From the NCBI GenBank assembly GCA_013397795.1, contig VZTJ01003847.1:645905-709904 (forward strand): 64,000 nucleotides of DNA, given 5' to 3'. Below the pieces are notes generated by a model. The model searched no databases, was not told where the DNA came from, and saw nothing but the letters and a program-made list of their open reading frames with translations. Source of the stretch: Orthonyx spaldingii. Taxonomy: Eukaryota; Chordata; Aves; Passeriformes; Orthonychidae. This document shows, piece by piece, positions 1-10,220 of the stretch; position 1 is the first letter of the stretch, and each line of letters begins with the position of its first letter. A program made the position numbers and the translations under genes.

Positions 1-442
1 AACTCCCTGGAGGAACTGACTGATTAGGAAGAGAGGCTGAAGCATTTTTAGTACTCATGTAAAAGGAACACAAGAACAGAGAAAGTGTAATGTCAGTGAC
101 ACATCCAGTTCCCCATCTGGCCCCCACCAGTGATGAAGGAAAGTAAGGAAGCCTTCTGGGGGTAGCTGTGTGACAATTTCTCCCCAATGTACACACAGAG
201 TGGCCAGCTTTGCCTTTAAATACAGTGCCTAAGTGCAGGCAGCACTCAGAACAAGAGAAATTGACACAGCAAAACTCAGGCAGCAATACATTCACTTATG
301 ACAAACTTCTAGCTTTTCAGTGCATTATTTAAACAGCCAGTAACTTTAAATAGGCTTAAAGAAAGAAAACTTCTTAAAAATTTACAGCTAGCCAGTGAGG
401 CAGTGTTTCCTCAGTATAGCTGCCCTCCCACAAAATCTTTAC

Positions 443-3400
443 CTTGAGAAGGCTGAGGTCTTATCTCTGCTGGTTTTACCACGGGCTGGTAGAGCTTCTG
501 TATGTTCAAGAAAAAAAAAAAAGGAAAGAGAAAAATTATGAAATACCCTCTTGGTTTAATAGATATCTAATATACATACAGCACTCAGAACAATGCAGAT
601 GGTGGTGGAATTACTTAGATCAAGAACGTATTAGAGGTACAGTTTATAGATACTTAAATTACTGAAAATAGTATTCTGGTTAACACAGTTACATTCACTG
701 TCAACACATCTCCAAAATCTGCTTTAGTTTGCAGAATTCTAATTATTAAAGCATGAGAACTGACATCCAGGCATTTTGGAAGAAGCATTGCCACCTGCTG
801 CACAACTGAGGAAAATGAGCTGCTCTAGCTTCTCAGGAGCCATTCACAGAACCAGCATGCTTCCACAGAGCCACAAACTCCAGCAAAGCGTACATTAAGA
901 CAAAAAGCTAAGAAAAGAAAAGTACTTAAACAACTACACTCTAGCACTGCAATTACTAATGCAAAAATAAGAACACTCTGCTTCACAAACTGTGAGAGTT
1001 GTGACCTGACATCAGTTAACTGAGACATGAAGCAAACTAATAATAAATGAATACAACCTAGACTTAGTTACATTAAAGCTGGAATTAAATGCAACTAATG
1101 GAGAAGAAGGAAACAAAGCAAGGCCATGGGAACACAAGTGGGATCATCTGCAAGTTAGTGTTCTCCACTTCAGGAGCTGTCCCCCAACCTTCTTCAAGCA
1201 AAAGCAAGTAGGGGAAAGCTAATTATTGCTTGCTGTAGTTTTGCCAGAGAAATTTTTTCACAATTCACACAACTTCTTAGCAAGTTTGCAGTAACAGCTC
1301 CAAGCAGAAGAACAAACATTGTTTGCACTAGCCTCAAACTCTACAGAACACATTGACTGAAAATTCACAGGAGGATCACTTGCTTTGGCAGTTACAGGGA
1401 GATCACCACAATAAATGAGTGGTTCTCTCCAGATCAATCACATCATCATGGCTGCTCTTTATGCCTCAGAAAGAAACACAGGATTAGCTATGGTCATGAA
1501 AGAACACAAGAAATCCTCAACCAAAATCATAGAAATCACTGGTACCTTTGCAGAAGTAGCTGAGAGATGGAAAAAAAAGACCACTTACAGAGATAAACTA
1601 AGCTTTCTGTATTTCTTACGTATAATTCTACATATTCCTAAAGGGATAAACTAAACTTTTGCAGACAATTTTAATTTAAATAATCATCTAGTTGTGGTGT
1701 TGTAAACTTTGAAGAGATCAGCAAAGGGAAAAAAGGTAGCATGAGAGGCATTCTAAATAACTAATCCACTGTGGGACTCAGGTAGCAGAAAGAATAAAAG
1801 GTCTTGTTAAGTCTTCGTGTTATGCAATAGCATATTTTATTTTAGTTGATTTTGTTTGTTTTATGTATTTGATATACTGACAAAACAGAGAGCTCACAAA
1901 AGGCAATATATGCTACAAAGTATCTCAGGTGTAAGACAAATATATACCCATGCACTTTTCCTTACTGTAAATCATCTCTGCCTGGCTAACCTAGAAAGTT
2001 AACATTTGTCAGTTTTAGTCCTCAGAAATGCAATGCAGGCTCTTACACAACTATCTAAACAAACCCCTGTCTCCTTTAGTATAGAATATCCGAAGCTGGA
2101 AAGGACCTCTGAACACCCTCCTGAAAGCTGGGCCAACTAGGGCAGGTTGCTCAGAGCCTCATCCAGTCAACTTTTGAGTATCTCCATTAATCTCTCCAAG
2201 GATGAAGACTCCAGAGTTTCACTGGGCAACTTGTGCCAGTGTTTGACTCTGCTTCAGCCTCTTTTTTTTTTTTGCCAAAGGAATCCTAATTAATCAGGAG
2301 GCAAGCAAAAGGGAGCTTAACATCAGGGAAGAAGTCTAGCAGCCAATGACATGACTGGTTGTTTCATGCCAGTAATTACTTTACACTGAGTGTCAAAAAT
2401 CCCACAGAATTTACTGCACTGATTCATTAATCCACACTGCCTTGCTTTTTCATGCTTTACTGAAAGTACTTAATGTAGTTACTAGCTCCAAACAAAGTGC
2501 TTAGGAAGCCACTGACATTTTTTAACAGTCATACACTGCACGTGACACTATCTATCTGTATGTAGTGTAACATTTAGTACCTCAACCAGTCCTTGGGCAA
2601 TGACTTCAGGAACTCGATGTGACAAGGTAACTATGTGCCTACTGGTTTGTAAATCCTGAATCACCAGGTTGAAGCAATCTGCTCAAGTTTCTTTGTGCCA
2701 CAGACCCAATTCAGACACAGTCACAACATTTTGTAGCAACCCTTAGTTTACCGCAGAACCAGTTAATGAAAAAAAGCAATTTCATTTTATGATAAAGAAT
2801 CAAAAGCAACCATGGGAAGGAGCTTAAAGGTCAGCACTGGATGATTAATTTCTTCACGTTATACCTGGTCAGCAGCAGCTATATCAAACATTTTCTGAAA
2901 GTCTTAGGTTACTCACCAACATCTCTTGCTCTGCTTTCATGGTTTGTATAGCGTGCACCAGGATCTTTTTAGGCCACTGTTTACGCCTAGTTGCTGTCTC
3001 TACTATTAATTCATCAAACTGATCTTCCAGAATTTTAATGTTGGAACCTGAAAGTGACAAACATACAAAGTTAACTGTCGCATTCTCAGACCTTTTTTTT
3101 GAGACAAACCTATCAGGAAAAAGAAGTTTTAGATCTGAAATTTAAAAATCATGCACAATTAACATAGAGATAAATCTATATCTTGAATCTCTTTGCTAGG
3201 GTAGTATAGAAATTGAAGCGCAATTTGATGTTGGCCAGTTATTTTGAAGTAAATGATCTGGGAGGGAAGGAGGCAGAGAACCACTCAGGGAAAAAAATAC
3301 AAAATGTATTTCCCTATGAACTCTGAATCTGCAAAGAAAGTCTTACAAAGCAATGGCTGTCTTTTGAAGTAGCATATTTTTCAACTGAAGCAGAGCAATG

Positions 3401-5159
3401 CAAGACGCAGCATGAAAAATGGTTTATCTGTGTGATTTATAAGCACTAAACAAACTCCAACTGTACAAACAGTAATTTGAAACCTAACTGACTTTATATC
3501 ACACAGTGCACAAATACGCAGTTTAACATTTAAATTCACTGTTCCCACTAATGTGTTGAGTACTACTTGCAAGCCATACAATGTTTCCAATCTAGTGGTA
3601 AAGAATGGAATTTGAGCACCCTCTCTGGGTCACTCAGTGCAGAATCAAGTGATTGCAAAACTCAGAAAGGCAAAATCAAGGTTTTCAGAGTTTGTGCGTT
3701 TGTTTTGGTGTTTAAGATCACCATGAAACCATTTAAATATACATAGGAAAGACTTAAGCCACTGGTCAACATAAACATGAAAATCACAAAATGCCAGCTC
3801 TCTTGGTGCCTCTAACTGCATCAGAGATATAAGCATAAGTACATCTGTACCAAACTAAAAAGCATAATATAGTCCTTACAGTTGCTTCATGCCAGCTGTG
3901 GGCAGATGAGAGTGTCTCAGTTTCACATGGTGAGATCAGCACATTTTTTACCTTGAAGTCAAAGTAGCTGCAGTTTTATCATTCTAGAACTACAACTGCA
4001 GAAACTTCACAGAATCAGAGAATAGTCTGGGTTGAAAGGGGCCTTTAAAGGTGATCTAGTCCAAGCCTCCTGCAATAAGCAGGGACATCTTCAACTAGAT
4101 CATGTTGCTCACAGCTTCCTATACACAAAACAGTTCAAGGAGCTCTTTCTCCATAGTTAGCCCAATGGATCTGTATTCTCAGCTTTGTGTAACTGTAAAA
4201 AGCACCAAGCTGCAGGCAAAGCTAATGCCAACACAGGTGAGCGAATGAACTGCACTGAAATTTTCTTTGGACACCAGACTACCACGAATCTCCACTATTA
4301 TTATTGAAAAGACGGTAATTACGAATATATTGTTTCTGCTACATATATTCATATAGCAATAATTTTCAACACATAATTTCTATATTAAATAGCAACAACA
4401 GACAGTCTCCTAGGGTCTTTTGATAGAAGAGATCTTCATCACTGTCCCCAACACTCAGGCTGGGAGGGCCCTCTAGAGCCTCCCGCTCACAGCAGGGTCA
4501 ACGCCCATTTCAAAACAGGTTGCTCAAAACACTTTTGTCCAGGTTTTTGGAAGCCTCCAGTGCTGAAGACAAGCTCCCTGGGTAGCCTTTTCCAATGCTC
4601 TGTTATCCTAAGAGTGAGTTTCTACTTCCTTACATCAAGCCAGAACCTCCCCTTTCAATCGGCCCTTTTTTAACCCTGGGCAAAAGCAAACCAAACCCAC
4701 CCAGCAGGAAAGGAACGCAAACCGCCGCCTACCGCTCTGCAGCCGGGAGTCATCCGCGGCCTCCTCCCAGGGCTGCCCGTTAATGGTGACGTTCTCCCGC
4801 ACCGCTGTCTCGAAGTTCTGCAAGGCACGGCACAGGCCGAGAATCCATCCATGAATCCAGCCGTGAATCCTACCATCCCTCCCGCCTCACCGCCCNCTCA
4901 CCGCCCTGCCCAGGGGCCAGCCCGGGCCAAGCCGCCCCTACCCGCGGGTGCCGGGCGCCGCCGGCACGGGCCGTTCCCGCTCCCCGCTCACCCAGAGCGC
5001 GTCTGCCTCGGCGGCGGCCCCGCCGGGCTGTCCCTGCGCCAGGGCCCGCACGAAGGGCGCGCACAGCTCCAGCACGGCGCCCAGCCCGCGCCGCGAGCAG
5101 CACCGCACCCGCGGGTCCCGCCGCACCTCCCCCGGCCCCGGCGGAGGCGCCGCCGCCAT
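443..5159 (-). CDS. NSL1: NSL1, MIS12 kinetochore complex subunit (5' four coding exons; 3' end outside window)
   Basis: NSL1 is a subunit of the MIS12 complex, which links centromeric chromatin to the NDC80 microtubule-binding complex at kinetochores. Four coding exons are visible on the minus strand, all with GT-AG junctions: 5159-4992 (56 codons from ATG), 4817-4733, 3047-2917 and 497-443. Phases join cleanly (0, 1, 0, then 1 at the last visible donor). The 146 readable residues include a FETAVRENVTING stretch and a LEDQFDELIVETATRRKQWP stretch, which match the vertebrate NSL1 coiled-coil region closely. Exon 4 encodes KLYQPVVKP, matching the family's KQYHPVV segment. The N-terminus (alanine/proline rich, then RVRCCSRR) is weakly conserved, as in mammals. 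Mammalian NSL1 is about 280 residues, so roughly half is missing; nothing in bases 1-442 resembles the next exon. One ambiguous base (4896) lies in intron 1. Identity is near certain. Confidence 0.95.
498..2916. other. NSL1 intron 3; no gene recognised apart from one CR1 fragment
   Basis: AT-rich intronic sequence between NSL1 exons 4 and 3. Frames of up to about 80 codons occur on both strands without recognisable domains or splice context. The only structured element seen is the CR1 fragment near 2.1 kb. Bases 1-442, left of exon 4, likewise show nothing recognisable and should be intron 4. Confidence 0.8.
2081..2262 (-). repeat. CR1 LINE 3' fragment
   Basis: Antisense copy of the 3' region of an avian CR1 retrotransposon: the tail-proximal TAGAAT motif, then the GGAAAGGACCTCTG segment and the region ending near a T-rich run at 2263. 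It is diverged and 5'-truncated, as is usual for CR1. It lies in NSL1 intron 3. Confidence 0.75.
4010..4130 (-). repeat. CR1 LINE 3' fragment
   Basis: Antisense CR1 tail with the AATCAGAGAATAGTCTGGG start, a GAAAGGGGCCTTTAAAGG segment and the GCAGGGACATCTTC block. It lies in NSL1 intron 2. A further CR1-like block begins about 300 bp to the right and may belong to the same or a second insertion. Confidence 0.8.
4425..4665 (-). repeat. CR1 LINE fragment next to NSL1 exon 2
   Basis: Antisense CR1 3' region without its extreme tail. Recognisable blocks are GGTTGCTCAAAACA, TTGGAAGCCTCCAGTGCTGAAG, and a stretch corresponding to the end of the reverse-transcriptase reading frame. It ends about 70 bp from the NSL1 exon 2 splice donor, at the edge of the CpG island. 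Confidence 0.7.
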
Positions 5160-5238
5160 TTCCCGCCCGGGACGCGGGGAAAATGCCGGCCCGGAAGCGG
5201 AACCCGCGGCCGCCCGGCGCCTTCCCGCCCGGCGCGGC
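5152..5238. promoter_or_regulatory. Bidirectional NSL1/TATDN3 promoter core
   Basis: The two start codons (NSL1 at 5159 reading left, TATDN3 at 5239 reading right) are separated by 79 bp of very GC-rich sequence inside a CpG island that runs from about 4.7 to 5.65 kb. Seen directly: AAATGGCGGC on the minus strand at 5161-5152 (a YY1-type motif overlapping the NSL1 start codon), TTTCCCGC at 5159-5166 (E2F-type) and CCGGAAGC at 5191-5198 (ETS/GABPA-type). There is no TATA box. This architecture is typical of TATA-less divergent housekeeping promoters. Actual start sites are inferred, and factor binding is not shown by sequence alone. Confidence 0.75.
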
Positions 5239-8200
5239 ATGGCGGGGCCGCTGGACTGCCACTGCCACCTGGCCGCGCCCTGCTTCCAGCCGGTGAGGCG
5301 CGGCGGGCACGGGGGAGGCCCCGGCGCGGCCCCGGCGCTGAGGCGGTGCGTGTCTCTTGCAGGACGTGGCGGCCGTGGTGCGGGCGGCGGAGCAGGTGAG
5401 GAGGGGCCGGCCTGAGGGGAGCCTCTCCCCGCAGCCCCGCGGCCCCGCCGGTCTCAGCGGGCGCGGGGTCTCTGTGTGCCGCAGGCGGCCGTGTCGGCGC
5501 TGGTGGTGGTGTCGGAGCAGGCGGGCGAGTTCCGGAGCGTCGTGGAGCTGTCGGAGAGGTGCGAGGCCGGCGGGGATCCCGGCGCCCACTCGTGTCCCGG
5601 GCGCAGGGTTCGCGCCTTGGCGATGGACGGGGGATGCGCTGCCCTCCTCGGCCAGGCCGGCCCTTCTTGTCCTTAAACCCGGGTTCTCTCTGGGCTCTTG
5701 GCGTTAAACTTGGGTTCTCTGTGGTCTTTCACACTCTATTCCCTGCCTAGATTCCCAGGGTTTGTCTTTCCATGCCTGGGAGTTCACCCCGTTCAAGAGG
5801 TTTCTCCAGAGGAGCAGCGCAGTGTTACTTTGAAGGTAAAGCATGGCCTCTAAAATGCTGCTGGGACTTTTCAGGACAGCCGACAGAATGCTCCGGTCTG
5901 CCTGATTTACCTTCAGGTCTGCCCAGTGGTTTTTCTGCCCTCTGGAATGCAGGAGACCCAGCAGACCAAATCCCAGGATCCCCCAGCACATCTATTTGTC
6001 CGTGTTAGTCCTTAAAGCAGAATTGTTCGCTGGAGTCATCTGGCTGTATTCCTGCAGTGAAATGGTTTAAAAATCCCAAGTGTGCTTAGCTTACAGCAAA
6101 CAGCATGTGCAGATGTCCCTTTGTTGACATGGGAAGGCAACTGTTTGTGGCCTTATCCTAAAAATCTCAGGGAGCTGTCTGCAGCCATTTAATATTTCCA
6201 AGCTATTTATGGGCCTTGTTTTAATTACATCTGCTGCTACTGTGAAAAGTTAGCTTAGAAGTAGGAGTATTTAGAATAAGGGCTCGCTCTCTCTCTCTTT
6301 ATATAGGTATATATATATATGTAATGATATATATGTATATATATGTAATGAAAGGGTTATGAAATAAAGAAGGTAAATCCTTCAGGTTTCTAAAATCTGA
6401 CTGCACAGCTCACAGTAAAAGCAAGTTCTAAAGCACAGAATTTCAGAAGAGTGAAGGAAACTCCAATTTAATCATAATGCTGGGTTCATAACCCTTTCCT
6501 CTTGTAAGGACAGTGAGAGTTGCATCTTTTATTTTTGCAGGATCTGGATGCTGCGCTGCCTCTTATAGAGCTTTACAAAGACAAATTGGTGGGGATCGGA
6601 GAAGTGAGTAGGATTCCATAACTTGTTTAAATCTCTCCAGCAGCAGCTGTCACTGAAATTACAACAACTGAGTCAATGCTTGTTTTTCTGTATGTGATAA
6701 GAATTGCTATGAGCCTGAACAAGCACTAAGTCTGATTGGTAGTTGTCTTAATGTGCTTTCTCTTACAGATTTGCCTGTTTCCCTCTTCTACTTCATTATC
6801 ATTATTAGAAAATAGATGGAATTTATATTGGTGGAGTTATAGGAAGATTACATACTTCTGCTCTCTCGTGTTATACCCGAAGGCAGATCCTTCCTGCCTT
6901 TGTCTCTGATAAAGTTAGGCTAAGCTGTGATTTCAGTGCTCCACACTGACTTGTACAGTTCTTTTTTTTAATCCTTCCTCTGTCTGTATCCATCTGTTGT
7001 CTCTGGTCTTACTTTTGTTTATAAGTGAATTGAGGCTTTAGGATGGAGTCTGCCTCTGTGTTGGTACCAGAGAGACTTATGTCTTGTTCTGCACTGGCTG
7101 CAGAAAAAGCAGGTTTTGGCAGAGCTTTGTAGCAAAATTTGCCATGTACTGCATATGAAGGACTTCTCTTTATGTAACAATGAACGGGACTGCTTTGACA
7201 AACTTTAAATTTTGCCTGAACATGTTTAGGTCGAAAAAGTATAGAATTAATGGGCAATTTTTGCTAGAGATTGGACTAAAGCTATGGCTTCAGGTCAGAA
7301 ATTTTACTTGTACTGGAGATCCATATTTGAGACTTAATCTGACATAATATTCAATAGAATATAAACCCCCAGAAAACCAGTTACAGACTAAAATGTTAAA
7401 TACCCTTGTTAGTAGCTGCCTGCCCACAAATGCTTTCATAGTTGAAAAGCTTATGGTGGAGATTGGATTCTTTTTTTGAGTTAAGCTGCAGCTGAGCTCC
7501 TTTTAATTGCAGTCTCTAGTATACATATTTTGAAATGCTTCATGGTTTTGAAGCATTTTACGCCTTTGTACGTCTTATTATGGTTTTGTTAAGTGTTAGG
7601 TCTGTAAAACTTTCTCCCTTCTCTTCTTGTACTGTAGGTTGGACTAGATTTCACTCCCAGATTTGCCAGCACCGATGAACAGAAGGAAGGACAAAGACAG
7701 GTTTTGATCAAGCAGATTGAGCTGGCAAGAAGACTGGATTTGCCTTTGTAGGTTTTGTTTATACTAGAAGGAGAATTTGCCAGATCTCAGTAACATGTCG
7801 AAATACTTCCCAGGATTTATGGTTACCAAGTGCCCACAGAACTTTTCTTAGATGGATTAAACTGGCATTAGTGTCCTGTCAGTCTCCAGTTTGAGATTTA
7901 ATTATAGAATTATTGAATTTTATTCCTTATGTTTGCACTTCTGTACAGTCATCTTATGTGCCCTGTTCTTGCTGTGTTATTGCTATATCTTCACTGTAGC
8001 TGAAATAATTCATACGTATGTCTCTGGGGTTTTTTTCTTGATAAAAAGGAGTAACACAGAATAATTATTTTCATCCCAAGATACTGTTAGTTTGTTTGTG
8101 TTTGCAAAAAAAAAAAGGTTTTTGGCTGAATTTCCTAATGCTGGGCCTCTCCTTGCTGTGCAGAAATGTTCATTCCCGCTCAGCTGGAAGACCAACCATT

Positions 8201-9801
8201 AATCTCTTGAAGGAACAAGGTATGCTTTTAATGCATTTCCTCTGCCATGATTTTTGCCAGCAGGACTTCTCCAGTTGTGCCATGTCCTCCCATCAGTTTG
8301 TGTGTATTAAATTCAGGAGCGATAGAGCAGAGACTCTGCTCATTCTGTATGGGACCACGGTCCCACTGGAAGCTGAAATGGCAGCCCTTCTGTAATCCTG
8401 CTGATGAGTTGGTTTGCTTTGTTTCTCCAAGGTGCTGCCAAGGTGCTGCTCCATGCCTTTGATGGGAAGCCATCTGTAGCAATGGAAGGGGTGAAAGCTG
8501 GGTACTACTTCTCCATTCCTCCTTCCATTATAAGGAGTGAGCAGGTAACGTTTTGTCCTGGTTCCAGCTGGGGTCTGCTCCTTCTCCGTGCACTGCACAT
8601 CTTTACTTTGGCTGAATTTCTGCCTGGGGCTTTTGCCTTAGCTGGACCTCGGAGGGGGAATTCTGGCTAAAAAAGCTCAGCTATTCCTGAGAAACAAGGG
8701 GGATTTTTCTCATTTTATTGTGGTTTCCGGTGAACTCTTCTTCGGAAGCTTCTGTCACTGTACTGTTTTAGGGTAGGGACATGACATGTAGAGAAGGAGT
8801 AGTTGCTGTGATAGGACTAGTCTCTGTGATAAGATCAGGAAATGTAAGAGAGGAAAAAATTTTATTTAAGTGGAGGGAGCATGAAGAGTGGATATAAAGG
8901 GGGATGAGGTTAGGAACTTAGGAGGAAGGAAAGCAAACTGAGGTTGAGAGGTAAAAGTAGAGATGAGGAAAAGATACAAAACCCAGCAAATTAGAATTGC
9001 ACTGGCAACTCTAAACATTGGGTACTTTGTGCAATATAAATGCATCATGTAATAAATAACAACAAATTCAGTGTTGAGATAATAGTGCTTTGGATATTTA
9101 GAAAACAGGAGAACCCTAATTTGAAGGGACTTCTTGACCTGCTCCTGGTGTTCTTGCTTCCTTTCAGAAATTGTTGGTAAAATGTAGACAGTGGCACCAA
9201 AGTCTTTTGATGTAGCCTTTAAATGTAGGGAATAGCCTCCCTTCACAGTTTTTCCCCACAGGTTTAAGTGCATAAAACATTTAATACGTGTCTTACTTTC
9301 TTCAAGAAGCAGAAACTTGTGAAACAGCTGCCTCTGGAAAATATGTGCTTGGAAACTGACTCTCCTGCTCTGGGGCCCGAAAAACAGGTAAATGGTGGGA
9401 GGGAGGGACTTCTGTGTATTTGTACCCAAACCCACACCTTGTGGAGATCAGCTACTGGCACAGGTAAGTGAAGTAGCCTAAGGGTGGATACAAGAGAGGA
9501 AAGAGGCTACAAAGGGAATATAATCCAAGAGGAGTGGATACATGTCATTTTCCTTCCACACATGCCACAATGTGACTGAAGTTGTATCAGAGTACTGAAT
9601 CTAAAACACTTGTGATCTCTAGGGATCTGTAACTTGGTTGGTTTGTTTGTTTTTCAGGTGAGAAATGAACCCAAAAATATTTACATTGCTGCTGAATACA
9701 TTGCCAAAATTAAAGGAATTCCAGTTGGAGAAGTTATAGAAGTGACTACACAAAATGCACTAAAAGTATTCCCCAAACTTCAGCACTTTCTTCGGATATA
9801 G
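5239..9801 (+). CDS. TATDN3: TATDN3, TatD-family metal-dependent DNase/hydrolase (complete, 10 exons)
   Basis: Predicted TatD-type deoxyribonuclease with an amidohydrolase-like TIM barrel. Coding exons: 5239-5292, 5363-5395, 5485-5558, 5751-5835, 6541-6603, 7638-7747, 8164-8219, 8432-8544, 9307-9387, 9658-9801 (stop TAG). All junctions are GT-AG and all phases join, giving 270 residues against about 274 in human. Likely metal ligands by family comparison: H8 and H10 (DCHCH), E103 (IGE), H143 (NVHSRSAG), H166 (HAFDG) and D214 (ETDSPALGP). The GVHP loop is at residues 64-67. The start is the first ATG after the shared promoter and places DCHCH near the N-terminus, as expected. An out-of-frame ATG at 5183 lies upstream. 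A tandem decayed copy lies downstream at 14.4-22.0 kb. The fold and nuclease activity are inferred from the family; the gene identity is near certain. Confidence 0.97.
6286..6350. repeat. CT and AT microsatellite
   Basis: A short (CT)n run (6286-6298) is followed by an interrupted (TA)n tract with two GTAATG interruptions (6300-6350). It lies in TATDN3 intron 4. Confidence 0.85.
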
Positions 9802-9854
9802 ATTCAGAAACTGAAATATATGATGTTGCAGAAAGTATTACTTGTGGTGTAATT

Positions 9855-9860
9855 AATAAA
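9855..9860 (+). promoter_or_regulatory. TATDN3 polyadenylation signal
   Basis: AATAAA lies 54 bases after the TATDN3 stop codon and is followed by a T/G-rich stretch around 9886-9900. A second AATAAA at 10215-10220 could serve a longer transcript. Which one is used cannot be told from sequence. Confidence 0.7.
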
Positions 9861-9970
9861 ACCAACATGCATCTTATGTTAAAGTGGAGTTTTGCTGTTG
9901 GAAGGTTCAAGAAGCAAGCAGTGTTATATAGCTGGATAGGATGAAAATAGGGAATTTTTCACAGGCCTTT

Positions 9971-9990
9971 ATGGTGGTGCTCACCACCAT
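9971..9990. other. Near-perfect inverted repeat after TATDN3
   Basis: ATGGTGGTG at 9971-9979 pairs with CACCACCAT at 9982-9990 around a CT centre. It lies about 110 bp past the TATDN3 polyadenylation signal. Its function is unknown and it may be chance. Confidence 0.5.
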
Positions 9991-10220
9991 ATTAATCTCT
10001 TGAATGTGATAAAGACACGTTGTTCATTTGCATCTCTCATGTCTCTGAACAAATACTTTGTAAAAGAAGAGCACTATAAAATTGTCAGTTTAGTTTCTCA
10101 GGCTGCTTGCCAGGTGCTCCTAGTCTGGGAGATGGCTACTGTGCAGTGCTTGATGTCCTCTTCATTCCTTATTTCTGCTGACTGAAAGCCACAAGCTGTG
10201 GACCCAGTCATGATAATAAA

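Noticed and set aside
1..442. Search for NSL1 exon 5
   Set aside because: No acceptor followed by residues matching the family's next segment; the exon most likely lies beyond the left edge.
4851..5707. Several overlapping 100-240 codon frames in the NSL1/TATDN3 CpG island
   Set aside because: GC-rich island sequence is poor in stop codons; only the NSL1 exon 1 and TATDN3 exon 1-3 frames show family motifs and splice sites.
8866..9435. 189-codon frame antisense to TATDN3 exon 9
   Set aside because: It runs opposite a well-supported coding exon and into the intron; a shadow frame.
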